From Thermoanaerobaculia bacterium (GTDB lineage: Bacteria > Acidobacteriota > Thermoanaerobaculia > Gp7-AA8), in the NCBI GenBank assembly GCA_017883205.1, contig JADGNZ010000026.1, positions 1 to 64,000 of the forward strand: DNA of 64,000 nucleotides. Direction: 5' to 3'. Under the pieces are notes generated by a model. The model made no database searches and was not told where the DNA came from. It saw nothing but the letters and a program-made list of their open reading frames with translations. How positions within the stretch are numbered: position 1 is the first letter of the stretch; each line of letters begins with the position of its first letter. Made by a program: the position numbers and the translations under genes. This document shows positions 24,700 to 32,204 of the stretch, piece by piece.

Positions 24700-25563
24700 A
24701 TGCATCGTTTCCGCTCTTCCCTGGGTTTCTTCATCCTGATGCTCATCGTTCCCGCACTCGCCGCCACCGCCAGCGTCACCGGCTCGCTCACCGCGAACGG
24801 CAAGACCGTCGCGCTCAAACACGCCTACGCGCAAACGCGCAAAGATCCATTCGACAAGACGAAGTCCGTCACGGTAGTCATCGTCACCGATCAGGAGCTC
24901 TCACCCGCCGCCGCATCCGACGAGATGGAATTGATGCAGGCGCAGGACAAGCAACAGCTCAGCGGATTCACCGCCACGATCGACGCCAGCAAACAGGTCA
25001 TCAGCGCCACCGTCTTCAGCCCCGCATTCAAGAAGATGAAGCAGTTCTCCGGCGTCGGCATGCAGAAAGCCGAGCTGACGGCGATGACGTCGACGCGCAT
25101 CGTCGGCACCATCTCCATGGCCAAGCCTGACGATTTCTTCGATGAGAAATATCAGTACAACGCCACGTTCGATCTCCCCATCGGCAAACCGGCCGGGCCG
25201 CCTCTGCCACCTGTGCTCAAAGGAACGCCGCTTCCGGCCGGCGGCGGCGAGCCGGGCAAGGCATACGCGGTCTACCTCAAGAATTTCGCCGCCGGCGACA
25301 TGAAAGCCGTCATTGGCAGCTTCTGCGCCGCCCGCGCAAAAGAGGCATCAGCGGATCCCGATTTCAAGAAGCTCTTTCCCATGCTGCAGGCGATGCAGCC
25401 CACCGGCATCAAAGTCACCGGCGGCGCCTCCGATGGCACCCACGCCACCCTCCTCGCCACCGGCAAAGACGGCGACAACGTCTCCAACGGCACGATCACA
25501 ATGGTCCGCGAGAACGGCGCGTGGAAGGTGGAGAAAGAGGGTTGGAAGTCGCAGAGCGAGTAG
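24700..25563 (+). CDS. exported protein of unknown function
   Basis: A 287-residue exported protein. The signal peptide runs to about residue 24 (LMLIVPALAATASV), and CCGGAGG precedes the ATG. The first half is a beta-rich domain with VALKHAYAQTRKDPFDKTKSV and a DKQQLSGFTATID segment. A proline-rich linker (PAGPPLPPVLKG) leads to a second domain of the type EYLKNFAAGDMKAV, similar to small lumazine/SnoaL-like secreted domains. I cannot name a family with confidence. It is divergent from the ATP10-like gene. Confidence 0.65.
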   Translation: MHRFRSSLGFFILMLIVPALAATASVTGSLTANGKTVALKHAYAQTRKDPFDKTKSVTVVIVTDQELSPAAASDEMELMQAQDKQQLSGFTATIDASKQVISATVFSPAFKKMKQFSGVGMQKAELTAMTSTRIVGTISMAKPDDFFDEKYQYNATFDLPIGKPAGPPLPPVLKGTPLPAGGGEPGKAYAVYLKNFAAGDMKAVIGSFCAARAKEASADPDFKKLFPMLQAMQPTGIKVTGGASDGTHATLLATGKDGDNVSNGTITMVRENGAWKVEKEGWKSQSE

Positions 25564-25600
25564 CGCGGTTGCTACGTTGCTCCGCGGGTATCTGAACACA

Positions 25601-25658
25601 ACCACAGAGGCCCAGAGAACACGGAGGTTTCTCTGTGACCTCTGTGCCTCTGTGGTGA
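25601..25658. repeat. family B palindrome (CCACAGAGGC)
   Basis: ACCACAGAGGCCCAGAGAAC and its complement GTGACCTCTGTGCCTCTGTG form a palindrome whose arms repeat a CACAGAG core. Copies also lie at 51624-51688 and 52961-53093. Confidence 0.85.
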
Positions 25659-25673
25659 CCCGTTTCCCAACCC

Positions 25674-26261
25674 CTACCGCGAATCGATCTTCGCAGCCAG
25701 CACGAAATCCGCCCGCGTCAGTCCATCGACTTTGTGTGTCCAGATCGTGATCCGCACTTTGCCCCACGCCAGGTAAATATCCGGATGATGTCCCTCGGCC
25801 TCCGCGATCGCACCGACTTGGTTCGTGAACGCCAGCGCCTGCGCAAAATCGGGAAACGTGAATTCCTTTTCCAGATGATGCTCTTCGACGACGCGCCATC
25901 CGCCGCCGAGTGATGTTGCAAGCGCCTCCAGCTCCGCCCCCTTCACCGGAGGCTCGCCGCCGGTGCACGGAATGCACATCTCGTCCGCCAGCGACGAGCG
26001 CGATGCCGGCGCGCTGGAATCGCGGACGTAGGCCGCAAACGCACCCGCGGTAACGCGATGCCGGAAGGCTTCCACACCGTCCACATAGATCACTGGCACA
26101 TCATCCGTAAGCCTCGCGCGCAGCGCCGCGTCGGTATCGATATCGGTCACCGTTACCGTGACCGGAAGCTGGTGCAACGCGATCGATTCGCGGACAGCGG
26201 CATAGGCCTTCTCGCATAGCGGACAGTCGGCGCGCGTATAAAACGTCACTTCATGGTTCAT
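25674..26261 (-). CDS. glutaredoxin-like / pterin-carbinolamine dehydratase fusion
   Basis: A 195-residue two-domain protein. Residues 1-80 are a glutaredoxin-like DUF836 domain with the redox motif ADCPLCEKAY and VPVIYVDG. Residues 95-195 are pterin-4a-carbinolamine dehydratase: CIPCTGGEPP, then WRVVEEHHLEKEF and EGHHPDIYLAWGKVRITIWTH, with the family's active-site histidines. PCD recycles the tetrahydrobiopterin carbinolamine; the thioredoxin-fold half could reduce a protein or small thiol. I chose the ATG at 26261 because the open frame upstream overlaps the divergent SDR gene. The fusion is unusual. Confidence 0.85.
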   Translation of the reverse strand: MNHEVTFYTRADCPLCEKAYAAVRESIALHQLPVTVTVTDIDTDAALRARLTDDVPVIYVDGVEAFRHRVTAGAFAAYVRDSSAPASRSSLADEMCIPCTGGEPPVKGAELEALATSLGGGWRVVEEHHLEKEFTFPDFAQALAFTNQVGAIAEAEGHHPDIYLAWGKVRITIWTHKVDGLTRADFVLAAKIDSR

Positions 26262-26289
26262 CGCATAAACTCCGAGACGAGGATACCTG

Positions 26290-27075
26290 ATGAACACAAA
26301 TCCGAAGACGTCCCTCGATCTGACAGGCAAAGTCGTCGTCATCACCGGCGGCTCGCGCGGTATAGGAGCCGAGACTGCAAGAAGCATGGCCGCGGCGGGG
26401 GGACACGTGATCATCAACTACCGGCGTAGCGAAGCCGAGGCGAATGCGCTGGTCGGGGAGATCGGCGGAAACGCGGTCGCAATCCAGGCTGACGTCGCCG
26501 ATCCGGCAGCGCTCGAGACGATGATCGACGACATCGTCGCCCGCTTCGGCGCGATCGATGTGCTCGTCAACAACGCGGCAGTGTTCGAGTACAACCCGTT
26601 CGACGGTGACGACTACGCTGCCTGGCAACAAGGCTGGCGCCGGACGTTCGATCTGAATGTCTTCGCCGCCGCGAATGCCGCGTGGCTGGCCATGCGCGCG
26701 ATGCGAAAGGCGACATCGCGCAGCAGCGCCGGAAAGATCATCAACGTCGCCTCGCGCGCTGCCTTTCGCGGCGAGACCGAATTCGCCGACTACGGTGCTT
26801 CGAAGGCGGCGCTCGTCAACCTCACCCGCTCGATCGCGCGCGCATGCGCGAAGGACAACATCATCGCCAGTTGCGTGGCGCCGGGATTCATCGAGACCGA
26901 GATGGCAAAGCCGGAACTGGAAAAGAATCGCGAGGAGATCCTCCGCCAGATCCCCCTCGGCCGCGTCGGCAGCACCGCCGACGTCGCCAACGTCATCCTC
27001 TTCCTCGCCTCCCCAATGGCCGACTATCTCAACGGCGTCACGATCGACATCAACGGCGGTTCGTGGTTCCAATGA
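26290..27075 (+). CDS. short-chain dehydrogenase/reductase (FabG-like)
   Basis: A 261-residue classical SDR. The NAD(P)-binding motif ITGGSRGIGAETA is at residues 18-30, VNNAA is the NNAG equivalent, and the catalytic Ser/Tyr/Lys sit in NVASRAAFRGETEFADYGAS followed by K. The C-terminal ISN-like end is ITINGGSW-type (TIDINGGSW). It resembles 3-oxoacyl-ACP reductases, but the substrate is unknown. It diverges from the glutaredoxin/PCD gene with only 28 bp between the starts. Confidence 0.88.
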   Translation: MNTNPKTSLDLTGKVVVITGGSRGIGAETARSMAAAGGHVIINYRRSEAEANALVGEIGGNAVAIQADVADPAALETMIDDIVARFGAIDVLVNNAAVFEYNPFDGDDYAAWQQGWRRTFDLNVFAAANAAWLAMRAMRKATSRSSAGKIINVASRAAFRGETEFADYGASKAALVNLTRSIARACAKDNIIASCVAPGFIETEMAKPELEKNREEILRQIPLGRVGSTADVANVILFLASPMADYLNGVTIDINGGSWFQ

Positions 27076-27093
27076 GGCGTACGCCTGGAAATC

Positions 27094-27126
27094 GATACGT
27101 ACCCGCACGGTGTTAGCATACGTATC
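27094..27126 (+). promoter_or_regulatory. inverted-repeat operator of the VapBC-type operon
   Basis: GATACGTA at 27094-27101 and TACGTATC at 27119-27126 form perfect 8-bp arms 17 bp apart. The right arm abuts the antitoxin ATG and is part of the palindrome ATACGTAT. This is the spot where antitoxins bind to repress their own operon. Confidence 0.65.
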
Positions 27127-27354
27127 ATGCCGAAGCTGACTTTGAGCGTCGATGAGAAGGTGGTACGCGGCGCAAAGCGTTATGCCGCGGCGCAGAAGAC
27201 GTCTGTCTCGCAGCTTGTCGAGCGCTACCTGGCGTTGCTCTCGGAGCCAGGTGATGTCGCATCGGAACCGCCGGTGTTGAAACTCCTTCGCGGCTCCGCT
27301 CGCGGAGGATCCGCGGAAGCACATCGCCGCCATCTCTCCCGGAAATACCGGTGA
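27127..27354 (+). CDS. ribbon-helix-helix antitoxin of a PIN toxin
   Basis: A 75-residue protein. The N-terminal MPKLTLSVDEKVVRGAKRYAA and TSVSQLVERYLALL form a ribbon-helix-helix DNA-binding fold; the C-terminal tail is Gly/Arg-rich and probably wraps the toxin. It overlaps the PIN gene (start GTG at 27351) by 4 bp, the usual toxin-antitoxin coupling. An operator-like inverted repeat sits immediately upstream. Confidence 0.8.
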   Translation: MPKLTLSVDEKVVRGAKRYAAAQKTSVSQLVERYLALLSEPGDVASEPPVLKLLRGSARGGSAEAHRRHLSRKYR

Positions 27355-27767
27355 AGACTCTCCTGCTCGATCTGAACGTGATTCTGGACGTGATCCTGGA
27401 TCGAAAGCCTGATGCCGATGCCGCCGCCGCACTTTGGCGTGCAATTGAAGCCGGTCACGGACGCGGCCTCATTCCAGCTCACGGGATCACCACGATCTTC
27501 TACTTGATCGAGAAGGCTCGTGGCGCAGCCTTCGCCCGGCAAGGCGTCGAGCGCCTGATCAGCGTCTTTGGCGTCGCGCCCGTCAATGAGACTGTGGTGC
27601 GCCGGGCACTGGCACTCGCGTGGCGAGATTTCGAAGACGCCGTCTGCGCTGCGGCAGCCGAGTCCAGTGGTTGTGAAGTCATCGTAACCCGCGACCCGAG
27701 CGACTTTCCCGACGCGCCACTTCCCGTGGTTGATCCCATCGCCGCCCTAAGCTGGCTGAAGGCCTGA
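27351..27767 (+). CDS. PIN-domain toxin, VapC type
   Basis: A 138-residue PIN ribonuclease. The acidic residues are in LLLDLNVILDVIL (Asp near residue 6), an inner Glu in the ITTIFYLIEKARG helix, and DFEDAVCAAAAE plus VTRDPSDF near the C-terminus. This DxN-type start and the RD-DF end are typical of VapC. It would cleave tRNA or rRNA when freed from the antitoxin; the target is unknown. The start is GTG. Confidence 0.85.
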   Translation: MKTLLLDLNVILDVILDRKPDADAAAALWRAIEAGHGRGLIPAHGITTIFYLIEKARGAAFARQGVERLISVFGVAPVNETVVRRALALAWRDFEDAVCAAAAESSGCEVIVTRDPSDFPDAPLPVVDPIAALSWLKA

Positions 27768-27769
27768 GC

Positions 27770-28003
27770 ATGAAAACAATTGCGATCTCCATTGATGAGC
27801 CAACACTTGCCGCCCTTGACCGGCTTGCACAGAAGGGGCGCATACGGCGGAAGCGCTCAGAGTTGGTGAGAGAAGCGCTAGTTGAATTCCTGGCCCGGCG
27901 CGAGATGCTCGAGCAAGAATCGATGGAGAGGGCAGTGATCGCGAAACACCGAGGGCGGTTGGCCCGTCGGGCAAACTCCATGGTGGCGGAACAGGCACCT
28001 TAG
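27770..28003 (+). CDS. second ribbon-helix-helix protein (orphan antitoxin)
   Basis: A 77-residue CopG-type protein: MKTIAISIDEPTLAALDRL and RSELVREALVEFLARRE form a ribbon-helix-helix. It starts 2 bp after the PIN toxin stop, so it is probably in the same operon. Such proteins normally precede a MazF toxin, but none follows. It may cross-regulate the PIN module or be a remnant of another one. Confidence 0.75.
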   Translation: MKTIAISIDEPTLAALDRLAQKGRIRRKRSELVREALVEFLARREMLEQESMERAVIAKHRGRLARRANSMVAEQAP

Positions 28004-28076
28004 TCTTGATCTGATCACCTAATCACGCGCCGGCGATCTGCTCGATAGGTCCGGGGTGATTCCAAATATGCCAGAT

Positions 28077-28146
28077 GCTTTTCACGCGGAGACGCGGAGA
28101 TCGCGGAGCTTTTTTCGCCGCTTCTCCGCGTCTCCGCGTGAAAAGC
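28077..28146. repeat. family A palindrome (CACGCGGAGACGCGG)
   Basis: GCTTTTCACGCGGAGACGCG and its complement flank a short A/T-rich loop. Arms are tandem GACGCGGA units. Copies lie at 33000-33060, 52994-53067 and 56597-56676. Confidence 0.85.
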
Positions 28147-28156
28147 TTTTGGTTTC

Positions 28157-29284
28157 TCAATCACTCACGCGTCGGAACAACCGCAACACTCCCCGCACAC
28201 CGCGCCAGAGGTACAGCACCGGCAACAGCGCGACCGGCGCGGTCGGGAAGCTCTGCCGCATGAACGCCGCCGGAGGGAACGCCAGTTCGCGCAACCGGCG
28301 CATGCGTGCGCGCCAGGTGAGCGCTTTCAGATCGCCGCTGAGGAGCGCAGCGCGGGTGCGGGAGCGATCGAGGAAGGCGGCCGAGGGCTCATTGCGAAGA
28401 CGCTCGTCGTCACGAAGCCAGTCGGCTGCCCGGTCGTGCGACGTGCGCGCGAACCAATCCTCGGCCAGTGCAATCGAGCGCTCGCAGATCGTGACGAGAC
28501 GGCGTTCCGCGGCCAGGCGCCAGAACGCGGCATGCTCCTCCCGCGACATCCGCTCGCGCAGGAGATGAATGTCGCAGAGCCAGATCAAGCGCTCGTTGTC
28601 GTGATGATGCGCCACACGATGCAGGCAGGCCAGCAGGAGCGAGTCGCCGTGCGATGGCGCAAGCGCGTGCGCACTGATGCGAGGTACTCCGATGGCGCGG
28701 CGGAGGAGCTCGTCGAAAGGCAACGCGTCGCGGACCACCGGCGAGTTCGTCACATCCCAGTGCACGTCGTACACATGGCCCTCGCGGCGGAACGACTGCT
28801 GCCGCACGGCCAGCGAGTCGCCGCTCGTGAGGTGCGATTCGTAGCCGAGCTGGAGCATCAGCGCACGCACCGCCTCGCAATCCTCCTCCGCGATCAGCAA
28901 GTCGGTATCCCCTCGGGGACGCAGTTCCGGCGCGTCGTACACGTCATACGCGAGACCGGTTCCTTTGATGATGAGAACGCGGATCCCGCGGGGTGCGAAG
29001 GTATCGAGAAGTGAGCGAACATCGGCCAGACGCAATGTCTCCGCCGCGAAGGCGTGAATCGCCATCCCGCGCAGAGCTGCGAGAACCGGCCATGCCTCCC
29101 CCGCTGCGGAAAGCCGCGCGTAAACGAGCGGCCCGATGCCATGCTGATCGAGCGCTTCCAGCAGTTTCGCGGCGTCGTTGCTTGATGCCTCGGGCGGCCA
29201 CGGCGCAGCCTCGCCGCGCAACAGTGCGCGCAGCGGTGTCTGAAGGGAGAGAGGAATCGGCGGCGGATCGGGAACGTCGGCCAT
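28157..29284 (-). CDS. nucleotidyltransferase-fold protein (NTP_transf_5)
   Basis: A 375-residue protein with the PF14907-type nucleotidyltransferase core. The sequence RGIRVLIIKGTGLAYDVY then RPRGDTDLLIAEED shows the GDTDLLI metal-binding pattern (D-x-D). The C-terminal half is helical, with a HHDNERLIWLCDIHLL stretch common in this family. Such proteins are frequent near surface-polysaccharide and RiPP loci, but a substrate is not known. The start is the ATG at 29284 (a TTG at 29317 is possible). It lies between a family A palindrome and the divergent small membrane gene. Confidence 0.75.
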   Translation of the reverse strand: MADVPDPPPIPLSLQTPLRALLRGEAAPWPPEASSNDAAKLLEALDQHGIGPLVYARLSAAGEAWPVLAALRGMAIHAFAAETLRLADVRSLLDTFAPRGIRVLIIKGTGLAYDVYDAPELRPRGDTDLLIAEEDCEAVRALMLQLGYESHLTSGDSLAVRQQSFRREGHVYDVHWDVTNSPVVRDALPFDELLRRAIGVPRISAHALAPSHGDSLLLACLHRVAHHHDNERLIWLCDIHLLRERMSREEHAAFWRLAAERRLVTICERSIALAEDWFARTSHDRAADWLRDDERLRNEPSAAFLDRSRTRAALLSGDLKALTWRARMRRLRELAFPPAAFMRQSFPTAPVALLPVLYLWRGVRGVLRLFRRVSD

Positions 29285-29376
29285 CGGTGCGTCTGCCAAC
29301 CTCGGCTGCCGCCGCAATAGTTCACGAGTGCAGCTCGGAAGTGCGGCCTGGAGTTTGCTACTTCATCGATCCGAGT

Positions 29377-29562
29377 ATGTCCTCGATCGTCGTCCTTCTC
29401 ATTGCCGCCCTTGCGGTCATCGTTGCCATCGGCCTCGCCTACGTTCCCCTGAGTCTGCTCGTCGCGCACATGGCCCGAAACCTCCGCGAGTTCATCCAGC
29501 GCCAGCGCGAACGGCGCCTGGTGCATCGCGAAACGCCTGATCGCCGCAAAGTCGCGCCGTGA
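29377..29562 (+). CDS. small single-pass membrane protein
   Basis: A 61-residue protein with one strong membrane helix at residues 4-30 (IVVLLIAALAVIVAIGLAYV) and a very basic C-terminal tail. It has no homology I recognise. The start ATG is at 29377; an upstream extension in the same frame overlaps the nucleotidyltransferase gene and is a shadow. Confidence 0.5.
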   Translation: MSSIVVLLIAALAVIVAIGLAYVPLSLLVAHMARNLREFIQRQRERRLVHRETPDRRKVAP

Positions 29563-29815
29563 AGTCGCGAGGGAGTGCGCGCGTCTAGCGTGCGGCCGGC
29601 GGGCGTCCTCGCCCGTCGGTGAGAGTGCGAAGGAATCGTAGAGGGATTTCGCGAGCAGCATGAGAATCACGCCTGCAGATGAATCCCAGCAGCAGCGGTC
29701 GATCTCGCGGGGTCACTTCCTCATGATCAGCGACCGCAAAAGGAGGTTCGCGGGCCACACGAGAATAACGCCGAGGCGGGACGCCTCGACGCCGCAGGCG
29801 AGACGCCTGCACTCC
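29563..29815. repeat. repeat-rich spacer with family K inverted repeats
   Basis: No gene is seen. It contains GGCGGGCGTCCTCGCCCG near 29599 and a GGCGGGACGCCTCG / GCAGGCGAGACGCCTGC pair at about 29776-29812, both palindromes with tandem arms, close in style to the element at 54262-54322. Confidence 0.5.
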
Positions 29816-30451
29816 TTACCGCTTTGCTGCCACTGCTTTCTCGACGGCCGCCTTCAACTTTGCGTCGTTGGGCATGACCGCGCCGATCTGCCGCCAGACG
29901 ATCTTGCCGTCGCGGCCGATGAGTAGCGACGTCGGCAGCACCGTCGTCTGCAACATCGTGGCGATGCGTCCCTCGGGGTCGACGGCGATCGGGTACGTGA
30001 TCTTCTGTTCGGCGACGAACGTTTTCACCGCAGCCGCGTCGCCCTCGTCGACGCTGACTCCAATCACCTTCAGGCCGTTTGCCGCGTATTGATTCTGCAG
30101 CGCCTGCAACTCCGGCGTTTCGAAGCGGCAGGGCCCGCACCACGTGGCCCAGACGTTGAGGAAGACGACGTTGCCCTTTTCGGCGGCGAGGTTGAGCGGC
30201 TTGCCGTCGAGATAGGCCGCGGCGTACGACGGCATCGGATCGCCGACTTCGGTACGCGCCGATTCCGGTTCGGCGCCTGCGGTGTTTACAGCCGTCTGCG
30301 ACTTCGCCCCGGGTGTCTTCGATTTCGCCGCGGACTGCGTGGTTCCGGTAACGGGAGTCTCGGTTTTCGTGCACGCCAGCGTGCCGGCGATGCAGAGCGT
30401 GGTGAGCAGGGTCAATGTCGACTGCAGGGTTCGTTTCATCATCATGTTCAT
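29816..30451 (-). CDS. TlpA-type thiol-disulfide oxidoreductase lipoprotein
   Basis: A 211-residue periplasmic thioredoxin. The signal peptide ends in AGTLAC (a plausible lipobox, Cys 27). A low-complexity Thr/Ala/Pro linker precedes the TlpA/ResA domain with NVWATWCGPCRF (redox CGPC). GVSVDEGD, then cis-Pro region VLPTSLLIGRDG complete it. It would reduce cytochrome or secreted protein disulfides. Its ATG overlaps the stop of the BNR gene (ATGA), placing it in an operon with the BNR protein and the AhpD-like selenoprotein. Confidence 0.88.
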   Translation of the reverse strand: MNMMMKRTLQSTLTLLTTLCIAGTLACTKTETPVTGTTQSAAKSKTPGAKSQTAVNTAGAEPESARTEVGDPMPSYAAAYLDGKPLNLAAEKGNVVFLNVWATWCGPCRFETPELQALQNQYAANGLKVIGVSVDEGDAAAVKTFVAEQKITYPIAVDPEGRIATMLQTTVLPTSLLIGRDGKIVWRQIGAVMPNDAKLKAAVEKAVAAKR

Positions 30452-31596
30452 CGTATGCGAGTGTCCATTGTGGCTAGTTGAATTCCGTCGTCGCCGCTCC
30501 ATGCGGCGAGAATGTTCTCGTTTGAAATCGCGATGCGGGGGAAGCCGACGGTCATGCCCTTGCCGAGCGTTTCCGGCATGCTCAGCTCTCCTGACGCACT
30601 GACGCGGCGGGCCATGACCTTCGAGAGAACGCCTCCTCTTTCGACCCAGGTCACCATCGCGGAGGTGCCGTCGCCGAGGAGGACGAGGTCGACGCGGCCG
30701 GCATCGTGCTCAGCGCCCGCGCGGATGGGCGCGCCGAACGTCACGCCGCCATCGCGCGAGAACGCGACATTGACGACCTGCTTGCCGTTCGCCGCGCTGA
30801 ACCACGCCACCGCCACGTTGCTGCCGCGCGCGTCGATGCGCGGACCGTTCACCGGACATCCTTTGATCAGCCAGCCGTCGGCATGCACAGGCGTGCTGTG
30901 CGCACTCGCCTGCGGCGGCGCCACGACAATGTCGCGGATCTCTTTCTCCGAGCGGTCCCGGTAAGCGAGAAGCGGTCCGCGGGACGTCATCGCCATCGAT
31001 GTCTGGCAGCAATCGCAGACGCGGCTGTCGACGAGCACTTCGTCCGTCAGCGATCCTGCTGCCGTCATCGTGGCCGCGCGAAGCTGCGTATCTCCTTCAC
31101 CTTCGTGCGCGCTGGCGCGGCCGTCGAGCCATGCGATGCGCGCGGTTCCGTTGGCGAGCGGGAGGATCGACACGAAACCGAACTCACGCTCCATCACCGG
31201 ATGCGGCGTCACCGGCTTGCTCCACGTCGCGCCGCCGTCGGACGATCGCGCCAGGAGGATCTGCGCGCCCTCCTCACCCACGCCCTCGCGCCACTGCGCA
31301 GTGACCGCGCGGCCGGAGACGGCGATCGATGGGTAGTCCGCTCGGTTATCCAGCACGCGGCCGTGAGCAACGACCGCGGCCTTCGACCATTTCGCGCCGT
31401 CGTAGTGCGCGAAGTTGAACGACTTCGTGCGGCGATCGAACCACGAGACGTCGAACCCGCCGCTGCCACCGGCAACGACATACGGCGCCGACGTCGTATG
31501 CCCGAACGGAAACGCCACAGATGCCACCGGCATCGACGGACGCACCGGCGCGACGCTGAGGAGCAGCAGAGCGGAGAGGGCGATCAGCGATCTCAT
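30448..31596 (-). CDS. exported BNR/Asp-box beta-propeller protein
   Basis: A 382-residue exported protein (signal peptide residues 1-20). Asp-box motifs of sialidase-like propellers are visible: ARSSDGGATWSKP, SRDGGVTFGAPI and related repeats. A VCDCCQTSMAM Cys cluster sits mid-protein. Catalytic sialidase residues are not evident, so it is probably a binding or structural propeller. It overlaps the TlpA gene by 4 bp downstream and the selenoprotein gene by 4 bp upstream, so the three are translationally coupled. Confidence 0.75.
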   Translation of the reverse strand: MRSLIALSALLLLSVAPVRPSMPVASVAFPFGHTTSAPYVVAGGSGGFDVSWFDRRTKSFNFAHYDGAKWSKAAVVAHGRVLDNRADYPSIAVSGRAVTAQWREGVGEEGAQILLARSSDGGATWSKPVTPHPVMEREFGFVSILPLANGTARIAWLDGRASAHEGEGDTQLRAATMTAAGSLTDEVLVDSRVCDCCQTSMAMTSRGPLLAYRDRSEKEIRDIVVAPPQASAHSTPVHADGWLIKGCPVNGPRIDARGSNVAVAWFSAANGKQVVNVAFSRDGGVTFGAPIRAGAEHDAGRVDLVLLGDGTSAMVTWVERGGVLSKVMARRVSASGELSMPETLGKGMTVGFPRIAISNENILAAWSGDDGIQLATMDTRIR

Positions 31597-32132
31597 AGTC
31601 CCTCTCCCGGCTTGGTTGGCTCCATCTGCAGAGCATCGTTCACGCGGTTGAAGTAGTTGAACAGACCTGCCATCGCTGAGATCTCGACGATCTCTCCTTC
31701 ATCGTAGTGTTGCCGCAACCGCTCGAACATCGCGTCGTCCACGCCGTGCGCGTCGATCGTTAGCTGCTTCGCGTACGCCAGCGCGGCCTTTTCCTTTTCG
31801 TCAAACGGTCCGTTCTCGAAATCGAGCAGTGCCTGCATCTGGGCTTCCTCCGCTCCGTGCCGCGCAGCCTGCGCGGTGTGCGAGCGGTTTCAGTATTCAC
31901 ATCGGTTGAGCCGCGAGACGAGCGTGGCCACGAGCTCTTTGGTGCGGACGGAGACCGTGCCGCTGTTCGTGACGGCGTCCATGTGCGCCATCATCGTCTT
32001 CAGAATCTCGGGCCGGTGCGCGTAGACGCGGAACATATTCGGCACGTTGCCGCGCGCCGCGCCGATCTGCCGGAACTTCTCGCGGACCTCGTCCGTGACC
32101 TGATCTTTCGTGAGCTTTGTGAGCCGCGCCAT
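31593..32132 (-). CDS. AhpD/CMD-family selenoprotein (in-frame UGA as Sec)
   Basis: A 179-residue carboxymuconolactone-decarboxylase/AhpD-like protein interrupted by one in-frame TGA at 31890-31892 (codon 81). Read through, the active site is RCEYU-NRSH (C78, U81, H85), the exact CxxCxxxH pattern of AhpD with Sec in the second Cys position. The frame then continues as HTAQAARHGAEEAQ and the usual CMD helices to the stop at 31593. A SECIS-like hairpin follows the TGA. The start ATG at 32132 has a GGGAGA site. The stop overlaps the BNR start. Ordinary annotation would give two broken genes at 31593-31838 and 31890-32177. Confidence 0.8.
31850..31887 (-). promoter_or_regulatory. SECIS-like hairpin
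   Basis: Beginning three bases after the TGA, the mRNA folds as CCGCTC / GAGCGG (outer stem) and CCGCGC / GCGCGG (inner stem) closing the loop AGGCT. The loop begins 19 nt after the UGA, close to the 17 nt of E. coli fdhF, whose apical GC-AGGUCU-GC it resembles. Confidence 0.7.
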
Positions 32133-32144
32133 CGATTCTCCCGG

Positions 32145-32174
32145 AAACAAAACGCCCCGCGTTGCCGCGGGGCG
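32145..32174 (-). terminator. rho-independent terminator of rplY
   Basis: CGCCCCGC-GGCAAC-GCGGGGCG followed by TTTTGTTT on the minus strand. It ends 13 bp before the selenoprotein start codon, so that operon must begin with read-through or its own promoter inside this element. Confidence 0.75.
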
Positions 32175-32204
32175 CAATCGTAAGCGAATTGATGACGATC
32201 GAAG

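Noticed and set aside
29563-29815. Small reading frames in the repeat-rich spacer
   Set aside because: They overlap inverted repeats and have no start or Shine-Dalgarno context.
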